From: Candidatus Kapaibacterium sp.
GTDB lineage: Bacteria > Bacteroidota > Ignavibacteria > Kapaibacteriales > UBA7675
Assembly (NCBI GenBank): GCA_028284775.1
Contig: JANQRB010000174.1
Location: 1-64,000, forward strand
DNA length: 64,000 bases
Direction of reading: 5' to 3'
Position numbers and translations under genes: made by a program. The notes beneath the pieces were generated by a model. It saw nothing but the letters and a program-made list of their open reading frames with translations, was not told the DNA's origin and made no database searches. Shown in pieces: positions 1-8,592 of this stretch (position 1 is its first letter; every line of letters starts with the position of its first letter).

Positions 1-344
1 GCCAGAGCCTCCGAAAACTCCTCGACGGCTTTTTCGCGAAAGTTGTTGATTACCATTACGGTAATCAGGTAGAGCAGCAGAACGGAGATCGAACTGGAAA
101 AAACGGAAACAAGGTTGACTTTCCAGCCCGGGTCGCCGAAGGGCACTAAAACTTCGAACACTTTGCCCACCATCAAAAATAGAGGTGCGCCCGGTGGGTG
201 AGGAACCTGCTGCTGTATCGCCGCCGCGGTAAACTCCCCGCAATCCCAAAAGGGTACCGTCGGCTGTATTGTCAAAAGATAGGTTGCTGTCGCGACCAAA
301 AATGCCAGTGTGGCAAAAGAACGATGTAATACCTTAATGTCCAT
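1..344 (-). CDS. DUF2723 (GT117-like) membrane protein, N-terminal part
   Basis: The gene runs off the left edge, so only the first about 114 residues are visible, starting at the ATG at 344. The N-terminus has a hydrophobic segment, then the DUF2723 hallmark: WDCGEF (about residues 33-38), followed by QVPHPPGAPLF. A second membrane segment (SSSISVLLLYLITVMVI) comes before the edge. DUF2723 proteins are large multi-pass membrane proteins of Bacteroidota, Chlorobiota and relatives, resembling protein O-mannosyltransferases (GT-C fold); they probably move a sugar from a polyprenyl-phosphate donor on the periplasmic face. It is the last visible gene of the minus-strand run, 178 bp downstream of hemW. 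The family assignment is secure; the acceptor is unknown. Confidence 0.85.
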   Translation of the reverse strand, partial: MDIKVLHRSFATLAFLVATATYLLTIQPTVPFWDCGEFTAAAIQQQVPHPPGAPLFLMVGKVFEVLVPFGDPGWKVNLVSVFSSSISVLLLYLITVMVINNFREKAVEEFSEAL

Positions 345-522
345 TCTGTGAAAACCTCACAAGTAAGAAAATGCCACGTTGGAGTATTCTATCAATAGGG
401 CGTCGGTAATTCCGCAACTTTCAAGAGAGGAGCTTGCCCGTTTCGGCACAAACAATAAATTTACCGCTTTCCGTGGATTTTTCCATACGAAAGCTGGACC
501 TGAAGACCGATGGAGCTTTTTA

Positions 523-1758
523 TCAGCTGTTGAGAACCGGCAGCGGTACGAAATGTTCGCTTTTCTCGGATGCATTATCTTCCGGTGGCGCGCAATTTTT
601 CCATCTGGCGCCACTGAATTGCTCAAGGAGATAAATCATTTTCTCGCTTAAAGCATCACAGAGTAAATAGCCTTTAGCAGTCAATGCGAATCGATTGTCC
701 CTAAGCGAGACATAACCCGCACTGACAATCTGCGGTACAAAATCACCCAGTGCTTCTAGCAGGTCGAAACCGAATTCGCTTGCAAAAGCATCCATACGAA
801 TGCCGGCGGCGCGCAGCTCCAGGAAAGCGCGCTCGAACATAAGCTGAAGCGTTTGCAGCTTTTCAGCACCGATTTCGGGCAATTCACCCCTATCGATGAA
901 GGCGGAATAACGCTTGAGGCTTCGTACGTTCCAGTAGCGCCGCCGCGCATAATACCCATGAGCGGAGGGGCCAAAGCTGATATAATCGGCCCCTTGCCAG
1001 TACAGAAGATTATGTCGGCAGCGGCGGCCTGGACGGGCGAAATTCGATACTTCATACTGCTCATAGCCGGCAGCGGTGAGTCGTTCTATAGTATATTCAT
1101 ACATCGCTGCATCATCTTCATCTTCGGACGGTCGGACCTCACCGCGCAGTTTCATCGCATTTAAAGGGGTTCCTTCCTCAAAGATCAAGCTATAAGCCGA
1201 AATATGCTCTGTTTCAAGCTCAATCGCCGTCGCAAGATTCTGCTGCCAGCGCGCCATCGTTTGTCGCGGCAGGGCGAACATCAAATCGATGTTAAGATTG
1301 TCAAATCCGGCCCGGCGCGCTGCTTCAATTGCCGCAATGGCGTCGGAGCGATCATGAATGCGCGTCAAAAACTGCAGGTCATCGGCAAAAAAGGATTGTA
1401 CGCCGAAGCTCAGACGATTGAAGCCCGCTTCACGGTACGCGCCGAGCGACTCGGCGTTCACGGTGCCGGGATTACATTCCATCGACCACTCGGCATCGGG
1501 CGTGAATCTGAAATGCCGTCCGACCGCTGTCAGAATCCGCTCCATTTGCGCCGGCCGAAGCAGCGAGGGCGTCCCGCCGCCAAGGAAGAGCGTCGAGACC
1601 AATTTGAGTTCATCAGGCAGTTTTTCGGCACGCAGGCGGATTTCGCGGCAGAGGGAATCGATAAACCTGTCGATCAGCTCGGTGCTTTCCAGTGAATAAA
1701 AATCACAGTAGATGCACTTGCGCTCGCAGAAGGGAATATGAATGTAGAGTCCTGTCAT
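523..1758 (-). CDS. hemW: HemW-like radical SAM protein
   Basis: A 411-residue protein of the oxygen-independent coproporphyrinogen oxidase-like family. The radical SAM cluster motif CERKCIYCDF lies at about residues 11-20, right after the typical start GLYIHIPFC. FLGGGTPSLL (SAM binding) and the HemW-type HNLLYWQGADYISFGPSAHG segment follow, then the C-terminal HemN_C region. The short N-terminus with Cys-x3-Cys-x2-Cys and the HNxxYW motif favour HemW (heme chaperone) over the true dehydrogenase HemN. It starts 34 bp after the stop of the upstream signal peptidase gene, so the two are probably cotranscribed. The last about 35 residues are low in recognisable homology. Confidence 0.88.
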   Translation of the reverse strand: MTGLYIHIPFCERKCIYCDFYSLESTELIDRFIDSLCREIRLRAEKLPDELKLVSTLFLGGGTPSLLRPAQMERILTAVGRHFRFTPDAEWSMECNPGTVNAESLGAYREAGFNRLSFGVQSFFADDLQFLTRIHDRSDAIAAIEAARRAGFDNLNIDLMFALPRQTMARWQQNLATAIELETEHISAYSLIFEEGTPLNAMKLRGEVRPSEDEDDAAMYEYTIERLTAAGYEQYEVSNFARPGRRCRHNLLYWQGADYISFGPSAHGYYARRRYWNVRSLKRYSAFIDRGELPEIGAEKLQTLQLMFERAFLELRAAGIRMDAFASEFGFDLLEALGDFVPQIVSAGYVSLRDNRFALTAKGYLLCDALSEKMIYLLEQFSGARWKNCAPPEDNASEKSEHFVPLPVLNS

Positions 1759-1792
1759 TGCAATATGCGGTCCGCGGTCGCGAGGTCCAGCC

Positions 1793-2704
1793 TCACTGAA
1801 TAACTGTTGCGATACGATTCCAGGCGATACCGCTTTGTGGAGCTGACGTCCCGTCGGCCTTATGGACGGACCAATAGATCAACACGGCTTTGCCGATAAT
1901 GCGCCTTGCGCCAACGCTGCCCCAAAAGCGCGAATCATAACTATTGGCGAGATTGTCGCCGAGCATCAAATAGTAGTCGTCCCGTACCTCGTACTCCGTA
2001 CTTGCGACGTCGTTAATGTACACGGCATTATTCCTTATGTTCACACTGTTGCCTTCGCGTTCGATGAAGGCTTGCCAACAGTTAATGTTTTCCGGTCCGA
2101 TTGCGATCGGCATTCCGGCCGACGGCAGTAGAAAGATGGATTCATTCTCCGACTGCCGCACAAGTACTCCCAGATTGCAGGCAGCCTGAGACAAGTTCTC
2201 CTTCCGCCAGAGCTGGTTCGTGCTGAGCGGAACGCTACGCGGCGGGTGATCTGCGGCAGACAATTGCATTCCGCCGCTGTTGACACGCAAGGTATCTCCC
2301 GGAAGCGCCGCCACACGTTTGACGTATCGCTCTAATCGGTCGGTACTGCCCTGCCCCGGTTCGCCGGGAAAGTCAAACACGACCACATCTCCGCGTTCCA
2401 CCGCTCCGGTTTCAAATCGCCAGGCGAGGGGATTCTCCCAACTTGTAAATGGTATCGTGCGCGGCAAGCCGAAACTGTAGGCTGCACGATTTACAAGGAT
2501 GTGATCGCCGGGCTGCAAGGTACTGTGCATCGAACGGCTGGGAACGCCATACATATCAATAAAAAAAACTTTCAGTATAAGTCCGACGGCGAGGGCGTAA
2601 AGTAGCGCTTCGCCGACATCTTTTAAGGTGATATCAGCGAACCAGCCCGATTGAGCCGGCGTTTTGCTACGGTCGCCAATGATATCAATGGTTCTGTTCG
2701 CCAT
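1793..2704 (-). CDS. lepB: signal peptidase I (copy 1)
   Basis: A 303-residue S26 peptidase that removes signal peptides from exported proteins at the outer face of the inner membrane. One N-terminal membrane segment lies at about residues 31-50, after a 30-residue cytoplasmic part. The catalytic serine is in VPSRSMHSTL (Ser58), the general-base lysine in RYVKRVAALPGD, and the conserved C-terminal box is LGDNLANSYDSRFWGSV. Between the lysine and the last box it has an insertion relative to minimal enzymes, as is common in Bacteroidota-type enzymes. A second complete copy lies upstream (3049-3909); the two are clearly divergent. ATG start at 2704. Confidence 0.93.
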   Translation of the reverse strand: MANRTIDIIGDRSKTPAQSGWFADITLKDVGEALLYALAVGLILKVFFIDMYGVPSRSMHSTLQPGDHILVNRAAYSFGLPRTIPFTSWENPLAWRFETGAVERGDVVVFDFPGEPGQGSTDRLERYVKRVAALPGDTLRVNSGGMQLSAADHPPRSVPLSTNQLWRKENLSQAACNLGVLVRQSENESIFLLPSAGMPIAIGPENINCWQAFIEREGNSVNIRNNAVYINDVASTEYEVRDDYYLMLGDNLANSYDSRFWGSVGARRIIGKAVLIYWSVHKADGTSAPQSGIAWNRIATVIQ

Positions 2705-2933
2705 TTACGTGTCGACACGTACTTGCAGATTCAAATTCTGTCTTCTTTCAGTCATTTCCCGATGCCGGGTGCAAAACCCAACAAGGAGTAGCTAAGAAAA
2801 TTTGCTATGGCCTTATTGCCGGATGCAGTCGGGAACTTGGAGACGCCGACATGTTCTTTCGCTTCCATCATTATTCCACACTCGGCTTGCGGCTGTTCGA
2901 GGTCGCCGAAAGCATATTCGAATGCCTGGCTCG

Positions 2934-2967
2934 GAAAAACAGAACCCGACGGCAAACCGCCGCCGGG
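2934..2967 (-). terminator. Rho-independent terminator between the two lepB genes
   Basis: On the minus strand a 9-bp stem (CCCGGCGGC with GCCGTCGGG, one G-U pair; 5-nt loop) is followed by TTCTGTTTTT. It sits about 80 bp after the stop of lepB copy 2. The 344-bp gap 2705-3048 otherwise holds an A/T-rich patch (TTATTTATAATAG around 2971) and no convincing gene; the 67-codon minus-strand frame in it has no family match I recognise and no clear ribosome binding site. Confidence 0.6.
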
Positions 2968-3048
2968 AACGTTATTTATAATAGAATTGGTCGAATTTCT
3001 TCGACCGGGGGACCGGCAGATGACAAGCCGCCGGCTGCCGAATTTTGT

Positions 3049-3909
3049 TCAGTCAATCAAAGTACCGATTCGACCGAAGCGCACCGAGCTGAGTTTATCC
3101 ATGATCGAATTCGCTGCGCTTTCCCAGGACCAGTACACCATAATGGGTGTGCCGACAACATTCTCAACCGGTATGAAACCCCAATAGCGGCTGTCGAGAC
3201 TATTATCGCGATTGTCGCCAATGCCAAAAACATAATCGTTCTTTACGACGTATTCGCTTGCTTCCTGACCTTCGATAAACCACTTGCCGTCACGCAATAC
3301 GCAGTCATTACCTTCGCGTTTAATGAAGATATTCCACTCTCTGAAGTTTTTGGCGGTCAATGTAATGACATCGCCGGCTTTTGGTACTCGCAGCGGACCG
3401 TAATTGTCCCGCGTAAAGCCGCGCCCCGGCGGAAAGGTATTGTACGAATCATCATTGCGAATAAAATTGCTGGATAAAGCGTGTTCGGGCAGCGGGTGTT
3501 CTTCACCATTTACAATCAGCTTCTTGTTAACCATCGAGATGGTGTCACCCGCAACAGCCACACAACGCTTAAGATAATATGTGAACTCCTTAGCTTCCAC
3601 CTGTTCGCGATTACCGGGAAAAATAAACACAATCACGTCGCCGCGCTCAGGCTCGCGCAGACCGGGAAATTTATAGAATGGCAGTGGCGTATTCAAAAAC
3701 GGAACAATCTGGGGCGTCGAAGGGCCATAAATAAATTTATTCACAAACAGAAAGTCACCGGCCCGTACCGTTTCCTCCATCGAACCTGTCGGAACAACAA
3801 AGGACGCTACAAGCGCACCATTGACAAACATCACGATTATGATGGCGCCAATGATGGTCTTAGCCCATGAGATTACATGTTCAACAAAGGTTTGTGGTTG
3901 TTTACTCAC
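3049..3909 (-). CDS. lepB: signal peptidase I (copy 2)
   Basis: A 286-residue S26 signal peptidase with all catalytic parts: membrane segment at about residues 16-38, catalytic Ser43 in VVPTGSMEETV, lysine in YYLKRCVAVAGD, and the box GIGDNRDNSLDSRYWGF. It starts with GTG at 3909, with AAGGAAG upstream at good spacing. It is separated from copy 1 by 344 bp that include a terminator, so copy 1 probably has its own promoter. Two or more LepB paralogues are common in organisms that export many proteins; the different spacing between Ser and Lys regions suggests the copies may differ in substrates, but that is inference. Confidence 0.93.
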   Translation of the reverse strand: MSKQPQTFVEHVISWAKTIIGAIIIVMFVNGALVASFVVPTGSMEETVRAGDFLFVNKFIYGPSTPQIVPFLNTPLPFYKFPGLREPERGDVIVFIFPGNREQVEAKEFTYYLKRCVAVAGDTISMVNKKLIVNGEEHPLPEHALSSNFIRNDDSYNTFPPGRGFTRDNYGPLRVPKAGDVITLTAKNFREWNIFIKREGNDCVLRDGKWFIEGQEASEYVVKNDYVFGIGDNRDNSLDSRYWGFIPVENVVGTPIMVYWSWESAANSIMDKLSSVRFGRIGTLID

Positions 3910-4096
3910 TATTGACTTCCTTTATAAAGAGAATAATTGGAATCAGTGACGGAGCTTCAAAAGTGCAGTTCACTCTATTCCGGCTTTGAGCGGCGAAATC
4001 TCGTCGGGCCGCCTTGCAAGCTACGAAGAAGGACTGCCGGGGTTTCCGAAAAAAAAAACACGGCCATTGGCGGCAGCGCCAGGCAGTCCCCAAACG

Positions 4097-5896
4097 TCAA
4101 TCGATCTTTAACACCGCCAGGAAAGCTTCCTGCGGCACCTCGACATTGCCGATCTGCTTCATTTTCTTTTTGCCTTCTTTCTGGCGTTCCAACAGTTTGC
4201 GCTTCCGCGAAATATCCCCGCCATAGCATTTAGCCAGTACATTTTTGCGCATCGCTTTTATGGTATCCCGCGCTACCACACGCGTTCCGATTGCGGCCTG
4301 AATCGCGACTTCAAACATCTGACGCGGAATGAGCTCTTTCAGCTTAGCGCACAATTTCTTGCCCCATTCGTGGGCTTTACTACGATGAATAATGCAGGAT
4401 AAGGCGTCAACAGGATCGCCGTTCAACAGGATGTCCAGCTTAACGAGTTCGCTCGGACGCGATTCCAGCAGCTCATAGTCCAGGGAAGCATAGCCGCGCG
4501 TAGCGGATTTGAGCTTATCGTAAAAATCGAATATTACTTCCGCCAGCGGCAGGTCGAACTGCATATCCACACGTGTTTCGCTGAGATAAGTCGTTGACTT
4601 GAAGATGCCGCGCCGCTCCATACAAAGTTTCATGATTGCGCCGATGTAGTCGCTCGGCACGATAATCTGTGCCCGAATGATGGGTTCTTCAATACGATCG
4701 ATAACTCCGGGCGAAGGCATCTGTACCGGGTTATCCACTTCGAGCTCCTCGCCGTTGGTTTTGTGGACACGGTAACGGACGTTAGGCACCGTGTTGACGA
4801 TTGTCTGCTCGAATTCCCGTTCCAGGCGTTCCTGGACAATCTCCATGTGCAGCAGGCCAAGGAAACCGCAGCGGAAGCCGAAGCCGAGAGCCGAGGATGA
4901 TTCAGGCTCGAAGGTGATCGCGGAGTCATTCAGACTAAGTTTAGTCAGTGCTTCGCGCAGGTTCTCAAAATCGTCGGCATCGGCAGGATAGATACCGCTG
5001 AAGACCATCGGTTTCACTTCTTTAAAGCCGGCGATCGGTTCTTCGCAGCCATGTTGGAAGGTTGTAATCGTATCGCCGACTTTCGTGTCGTTCAGGTTCT
5101 TGATGGCGGCTGTCAGGTAGCCGACTTCGCCAGCCCGCAGTTCACCTCTCGGCACACGCCCCATCCGCATGATGCCGACTTCTTCGACTTCATAGTTCGG
5201 GTCGGTCGCAAAAAAACGCAGTTTCTGTCCTTTCTTCAACACGCCGTCCACGACACGCACATACACAATTGCGCCGCGGTAAGAGTCGAATACCGAATCG
5301 TATATCAGGGCCCGCAAGGGTTTGTCGGCATCGCCGACGGGATGCGGAATCAGCTTCACGATCGACTCGAGAATATCCTCGGTGCCGATTCCAGCTTTGG
5401 CAGACGCCAGTACGATTTCCTCCTCTTTACAGCCGATCAGGTCTATCACCTGTTTTTTGACGCCTTCCAGGGTGGTCGCCGCGCTGGGTAGGTCGATTTT
5501 GTTAATGACAGGAATGATTTCGAGACCGGCTTCGATTGCCAGGTACAGGTTGGAAATCGTCTGGGCTTCCACGCCCTGGGTGGCGTCGACGACCAGCAAA
5601 GCGCCCTCGCAGGCCGCCAGCGAACGCGACACTTCATAGGAAAAATCGACGTGACCGGGTGTATCAATTAGATTGAGCATGTATTCCCGGCCATCCTTGG
5701 CCTGGTACATCATCTGAATGGCATGCAGTTTTATCGTAATGCCTCGTTCCTGTTCCAGTGGATTGTCGTCCAGAACCTGTTTGGTGGCAAATGCTTTTTT
5801 GTCCAGCGTATCGGTGAATTCCAGCAAACGATCCGCCAAGGTTGACTTGCCATGATCGATATGTGCGATAATGCAGAAATTGCGAATATTCTCCAT
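4097..5896 (-). CDS. lepA: elongation factor 4 (LepA) GTPase
   Basis: A 599-residue translational GTPase of the ribosome (back-translocation / initiation-assembly factor). G1 AHIDHGKSTL is at about residues 10-19, switch I has ERGITIK, G3 is DTPGH and G4 NKIDLP. The EF-G-like domains follow, and the LepA-specific C-terminal domain ends with SRKRKLLERQKEGKKKMK. Length and motif order match the family closely. The first codon ATG at 5896 fits the normal LepA start (MENIRNFCIIAHIDHGKS). Downstream (4021-4096) lies a run of ten A/T pairs at 4049-4058 inside an inverted repeat GGACTGCC/GGCAGTCC (4031-4089), possibly a weak terminator. Confidence 0.97.
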   Translation of the reverse strand: MENIRNFCIIAHIDHGKSTLADRLLEFTDTLDKKAFATKQVLDDNPLEQERGITIKLHAIQMMYQAKDGREYMLNLIDTPGHVDFSYEVSRSLAACEGALLVVDATQGVEAQTISNLYLAIEAGLEIIPVINKIDLPSAATTLEGVKKQVIDLIGCKEEEIVLASAKAGIGTEDILESIVKLIPHPVGDADKPLRALIYDSVFDSYRGAIVYVRVVDGVLKKGQKLRFFATDPNYEVEEVGIMRMGRVPRGELRAGEVGYLTAAIKNLNDTKVGDTITTFQHGCEEPIAGFKEVKPMVFSGIYPADADDFENLREALTKLSLNDSAITFEPESSSALGFGFRCGFLGLLHMEIVQERLEREFEQTIVNTVPNVRYRVHKTNGEELEVDNPVQMPSPGVIDRIEEPIIRAQIIVPSDYIGAIMKLCMERRGIFKSTTYLSETRVDMQFDLPLAEVIFDFYDKLKSATRGYASLDYELLESRPSELVKLDILLNGDPVDALSCIIHRSKAHEWGKKLCAKLKELIPRQMFEVAIQAAIGTRVVARDTIKAMRKNVLAKCYGGDISRKRKLLERQKEGKKKMKQIGNVEVPQEAFLAVLKID

Positions 5897-5986
5897 ACCT
5901 CTCTACTGCGTTCCCCCAACCATCTCAGTTGCACTTCTGATTGTTTTCATTCAAAAAAATTCGCGCGCCTGCTATTAAAGCACCAA

Positions 5987-8371
5987 TTACAGAGCTTTGT
6001 CCAGAAATCGAATGAATTCAGGCTTCGACCGCGTAAATGACGATCGTCCGATCTCCTGCTCGTCCGGCGTCAGTATGACATACAAAGGCAAGGCGATATC
6101 GCCAAAACGATCGATTTGCAGTTGTTTATTGGCGAGACACTCTTCATTGCGACGATCGGTAAAAAGCTGCACCTTTACCATTTGATCCATTCGCTTTTTG
6201 ATTTCCGGCAAGGGAAAACGATTGAGTTCCATCCAGCGGCAGTTGGTGCAGGTATAGCCGGTAAAATCAATGAAAAGCGGCTTGCCTTGTTCTTTCGCCA
6301 GAGCCAGACCCTCTTCATAGTTGCGCAGCCAATCACCGTGATCATCGGCCCCGGCATGGGCCTTGCCGGCCGCGCGACTCGCCGCAACACCTGTGATTGC
6401 ACGTTCCGAACTTGTTGAGCCGGCCGCATCGGATACAGCTTCTTCCATATAATAAATCGAGTCGGGTGGTGGGAGGAAGGCGTCCAGCTCACCCAGCGGG
6501 CGTCCAAACAGTCCGCCGACGAGGTAAAAGGTAACTGTTGCAAAAAAGAGGGCGAACATCACACGCACCGTGCCGACGTGCTCCACCGGCGCATCATGAG
6601 CAAAGCGGTATACTCCGAGCACATAGAGTGTAATGAGTACCGAACAGCCCACCCAGACTGCCAGGAACAGATCTCTCGGCAATATTTGCCAGCTCCATAC
6701 AAGATCGGCATTCGAGAGAAACTTGTAAGCGGCCGCTATTTCCAGAAAGCCCATCACGACTTTGATGTTATTCATCCATCCGCCGGCCCGCGGCAGCTTC
6801 TGCATCAGGCTTGGAAAAAGAGCCAGGAAGAAAAAGGGTGTTGCAAAGACCAGCGAAAATCCGAACATACCAAGAATAGGCCGAAACCACTCGCCCTGCG
6901 CTACGGCAAAAAATGCCGACCCGACAAAGGGGACCGTACAGGTGAAGGAGGTCAGCGAAAAGGTCAATGCCATTAACATTATGGCGCCGACGCCCTTGCC
7001 GTCCGAACTCGCCTTGTTGAGCTTGTTGAGAATCGAGGTCGGCAGCTGAATTTCGAAGGCGCCGAAGAGGTTGAAGGCAAAGATGATAAATATTGCTGCA
7101 ATAATCAGGTTGACCCAGGCATTTGTGGCCAGATCACTTACCCCGGTGGGACCGAAGACAATCGTCAGCAGCACGCCGATGCCGGAAAAGGTCAATATGA
7201 TCCCGAGCGAATAGATCAAGGCATCCCTGATGCCCTGCCCCGGATTTTTTTCCGCGCGTTTGGTAAAAAATGATACGGTGATCGGTATCATCGGAAACAC
7301 GCATGGTGTCAGCAGCGCAAATCCACCCGCGCCCAACGCCACGAGGAACAACGCCCAGAGACTCGAATGCGCTTTTTCCACGTTGAGCTGCACCTGCATC
7401 GTTTTGAATTCCGGTGGCAGGCAGCTCGCTTCCTTGCAAATCTGATAGCCGACTTCGAGTTCAAGTGTGTAGCTGCCCGGCTCGATATCCTGGTGCACCA
7501 ATATGGGAAGCGTAAAGGTAGCTTCGTCGTAGTGCAATTGCGTGTTCATGAGAAAGGCGCTATCGTATTTAAGCAGAGGCGCCGTCTCGCGAATAGATCC
7601 CAGGCGGGCAATACTCGAATCTTTCAACACGAACTGGGTCGGCTCCGGCCCAAGGCCGTATTCATCAACCGTACGGACAAGACCGTAAGCATGCCAGTCC
7701 TTGGCAATTGTCATCGTCACCTGGATCTCGGCCTCACCGCCGGCCTGCACATCAACACCCGGCTGTTTCAGCTCCAGTTTGACAAATTGCGAGCCGTCGG
7801 TTATTCCGGCTGACTGTGATGTCGTTCCGCCGTCGGTAACGGAATTCTCTGCGTCCTCGGCAATTTCGCCGCTGACACTGATTCGCAGCGGCAGCTTGAT
7901 TTCTTCCGGTGGCAGGCAGCGCGTCGAATCACAAATCTGATAATACACCAGGAGGTTGGCGTCATAGTCGCCGGCGGGAGTGGCTGGATCAACCTGCAGC
8001 GCTACGTCAAGCCCCAGCGTTCCGACATGATAATCAACGTCTATCATAAACGCATCATCATACTTCTGCTTTGGCTTGGGCTCACGAACATCGATCAGCG
8101 AAAAGCGGACCGAGTCGTCGATTGTCACTTCGGTTGCCTGCGGACCCAGACCATACTCATCTACCTTGGGCTTCAGACCGTAGGTATGCCAGCCTTCCGC
8201 CAGCCTGATCTGTATCTTGACATCGGCTGTGCCGCCGGGCGGAACCGTTATATGGTCCGAACCCAGAGCAAATTCGATTTTTTCTTCATCGGCTTTGCTG
8301 TGTATCGACACGAAAATCACCAACGCCAACAGGCTCGTGCACAGCAAGAGAAACTTGTCAGATCGGCTCAT
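5987..8371 (-). CDS. dsbD: DsbD-like thiol:disulfide interchange protein with duplicated N-terminal domain
   Basis: A 794-residue membrane reductase that passes electrons from cytoplasmic thioredoxin across the inner membrane. After a signal segment (about residues 5-25) come two copies of a DsbD-alpha-like beta domain. Both contain DEYGLGP, and each has a Cys-x4-Cys pair: YQICDSTRCLPPE in the first, YQICKEASCLPPE in the second. The DsbD membrane domain (about 340-615) has one conserved cysteine in LTPCVFPMIP and the other in SFTCTVPFVG. A periplasmic thioredoxin-like domain follows, with TGYTCTNCRWME (Cys-x2-Cys). Canonical DsbD has one N-terminal domain, so the duplication is unusual. ATG at 8371; probably the first gene of the minus-strand run. 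Confidence 0.88.
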   Translation of the reverse strand: MSRSDKFLLLCTSLLALVIFVSIHSKADEEKIEFALGSDHITVPPGGTADVKIQIRLAEGWHTYGLKPKVDEYGLGPQATEVTIDDSVRFSLIDVREPKPKQKYDDAFMIDVDYHVGTLGLDVALQVDPATPAGDYDANLLVYYQICDSTRCLPPEEIKLPLRISVSGEIAEDAENSVTDGGTTSQSAGITDGSQFVKLELKQPGVDVQAGGEAEIQVTMTIAKDWHAYGLVRTVDEYGLGPEPTQFVLKDSSIARLGSIRETAPLLKYDSAFLMNTQLHYDEATFTLPILVHQDIEPGSYTLELEVGYQICKEASCLPPEFKTMQVQLNVEKAHSSLWALFLVALGAGGFALLTPCVFPMIPITVSFFTKRAEKNPGQGIRDALIYSLGIILTFSGIGVLLTIVFGPTGVSDLATNAWVNLIIAAIFIIFAFNLFGAFEIQLPTSILNKLNKASSDGKGVGAIMLMALTFSLTSFTCTVPFVGSAFFAVAQGEWFRPILGMFGFSLVFATPFFFLALFPSLMQKLPRAGGWMNNIKVVMGFLEIAAAYKFLSNADLVWSWQILPRDLFLAVWVGCSVLITLYVLGVYRFAHDAPVEHVGTVRVMFALFFATVTFYLVGGLFGRPLGELDAFLPPPDSIYYMEEAVSDAAGSTSSERAITGVAASRAAGKAHAGADDHGDWLRNYEEGLALAKEQGKPLFIDFTGYTCTNCRWMELNRFPLPEIKKRMDQMVKVQLFTDRRNEECLANKQLQIDRFGDIALPLYVILTPDEQEIGRSSFTRSKPEFIRFLDKAL

Positions 8372-8592
8372 GCATTTTGGGGGTTCGGCTATGAATAAAA
8401 CCAGGTATCGTTTTTTTATGTAAATCCTTCAAACTTACGACGCCCGGGGGGATAATAAAATCTCTAAAACGAATGCTTCGCGTTGTAGACGACAGCCTAG
8501 CGCGACGTATTGGAATAGCGCCGGCCGGATAGTTCGGCGCCGTCAACGTCGGGACTGCAATTTGAGTTCCGGCGCACCGTCTACCCCCGCTT

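Noticed and set aside
4568..4582. Possible parS-like site (CACACGTGTTTCG)
   Set aside because: Only half matches the parS palindrome, and it lies within the coding sequence of lepA.
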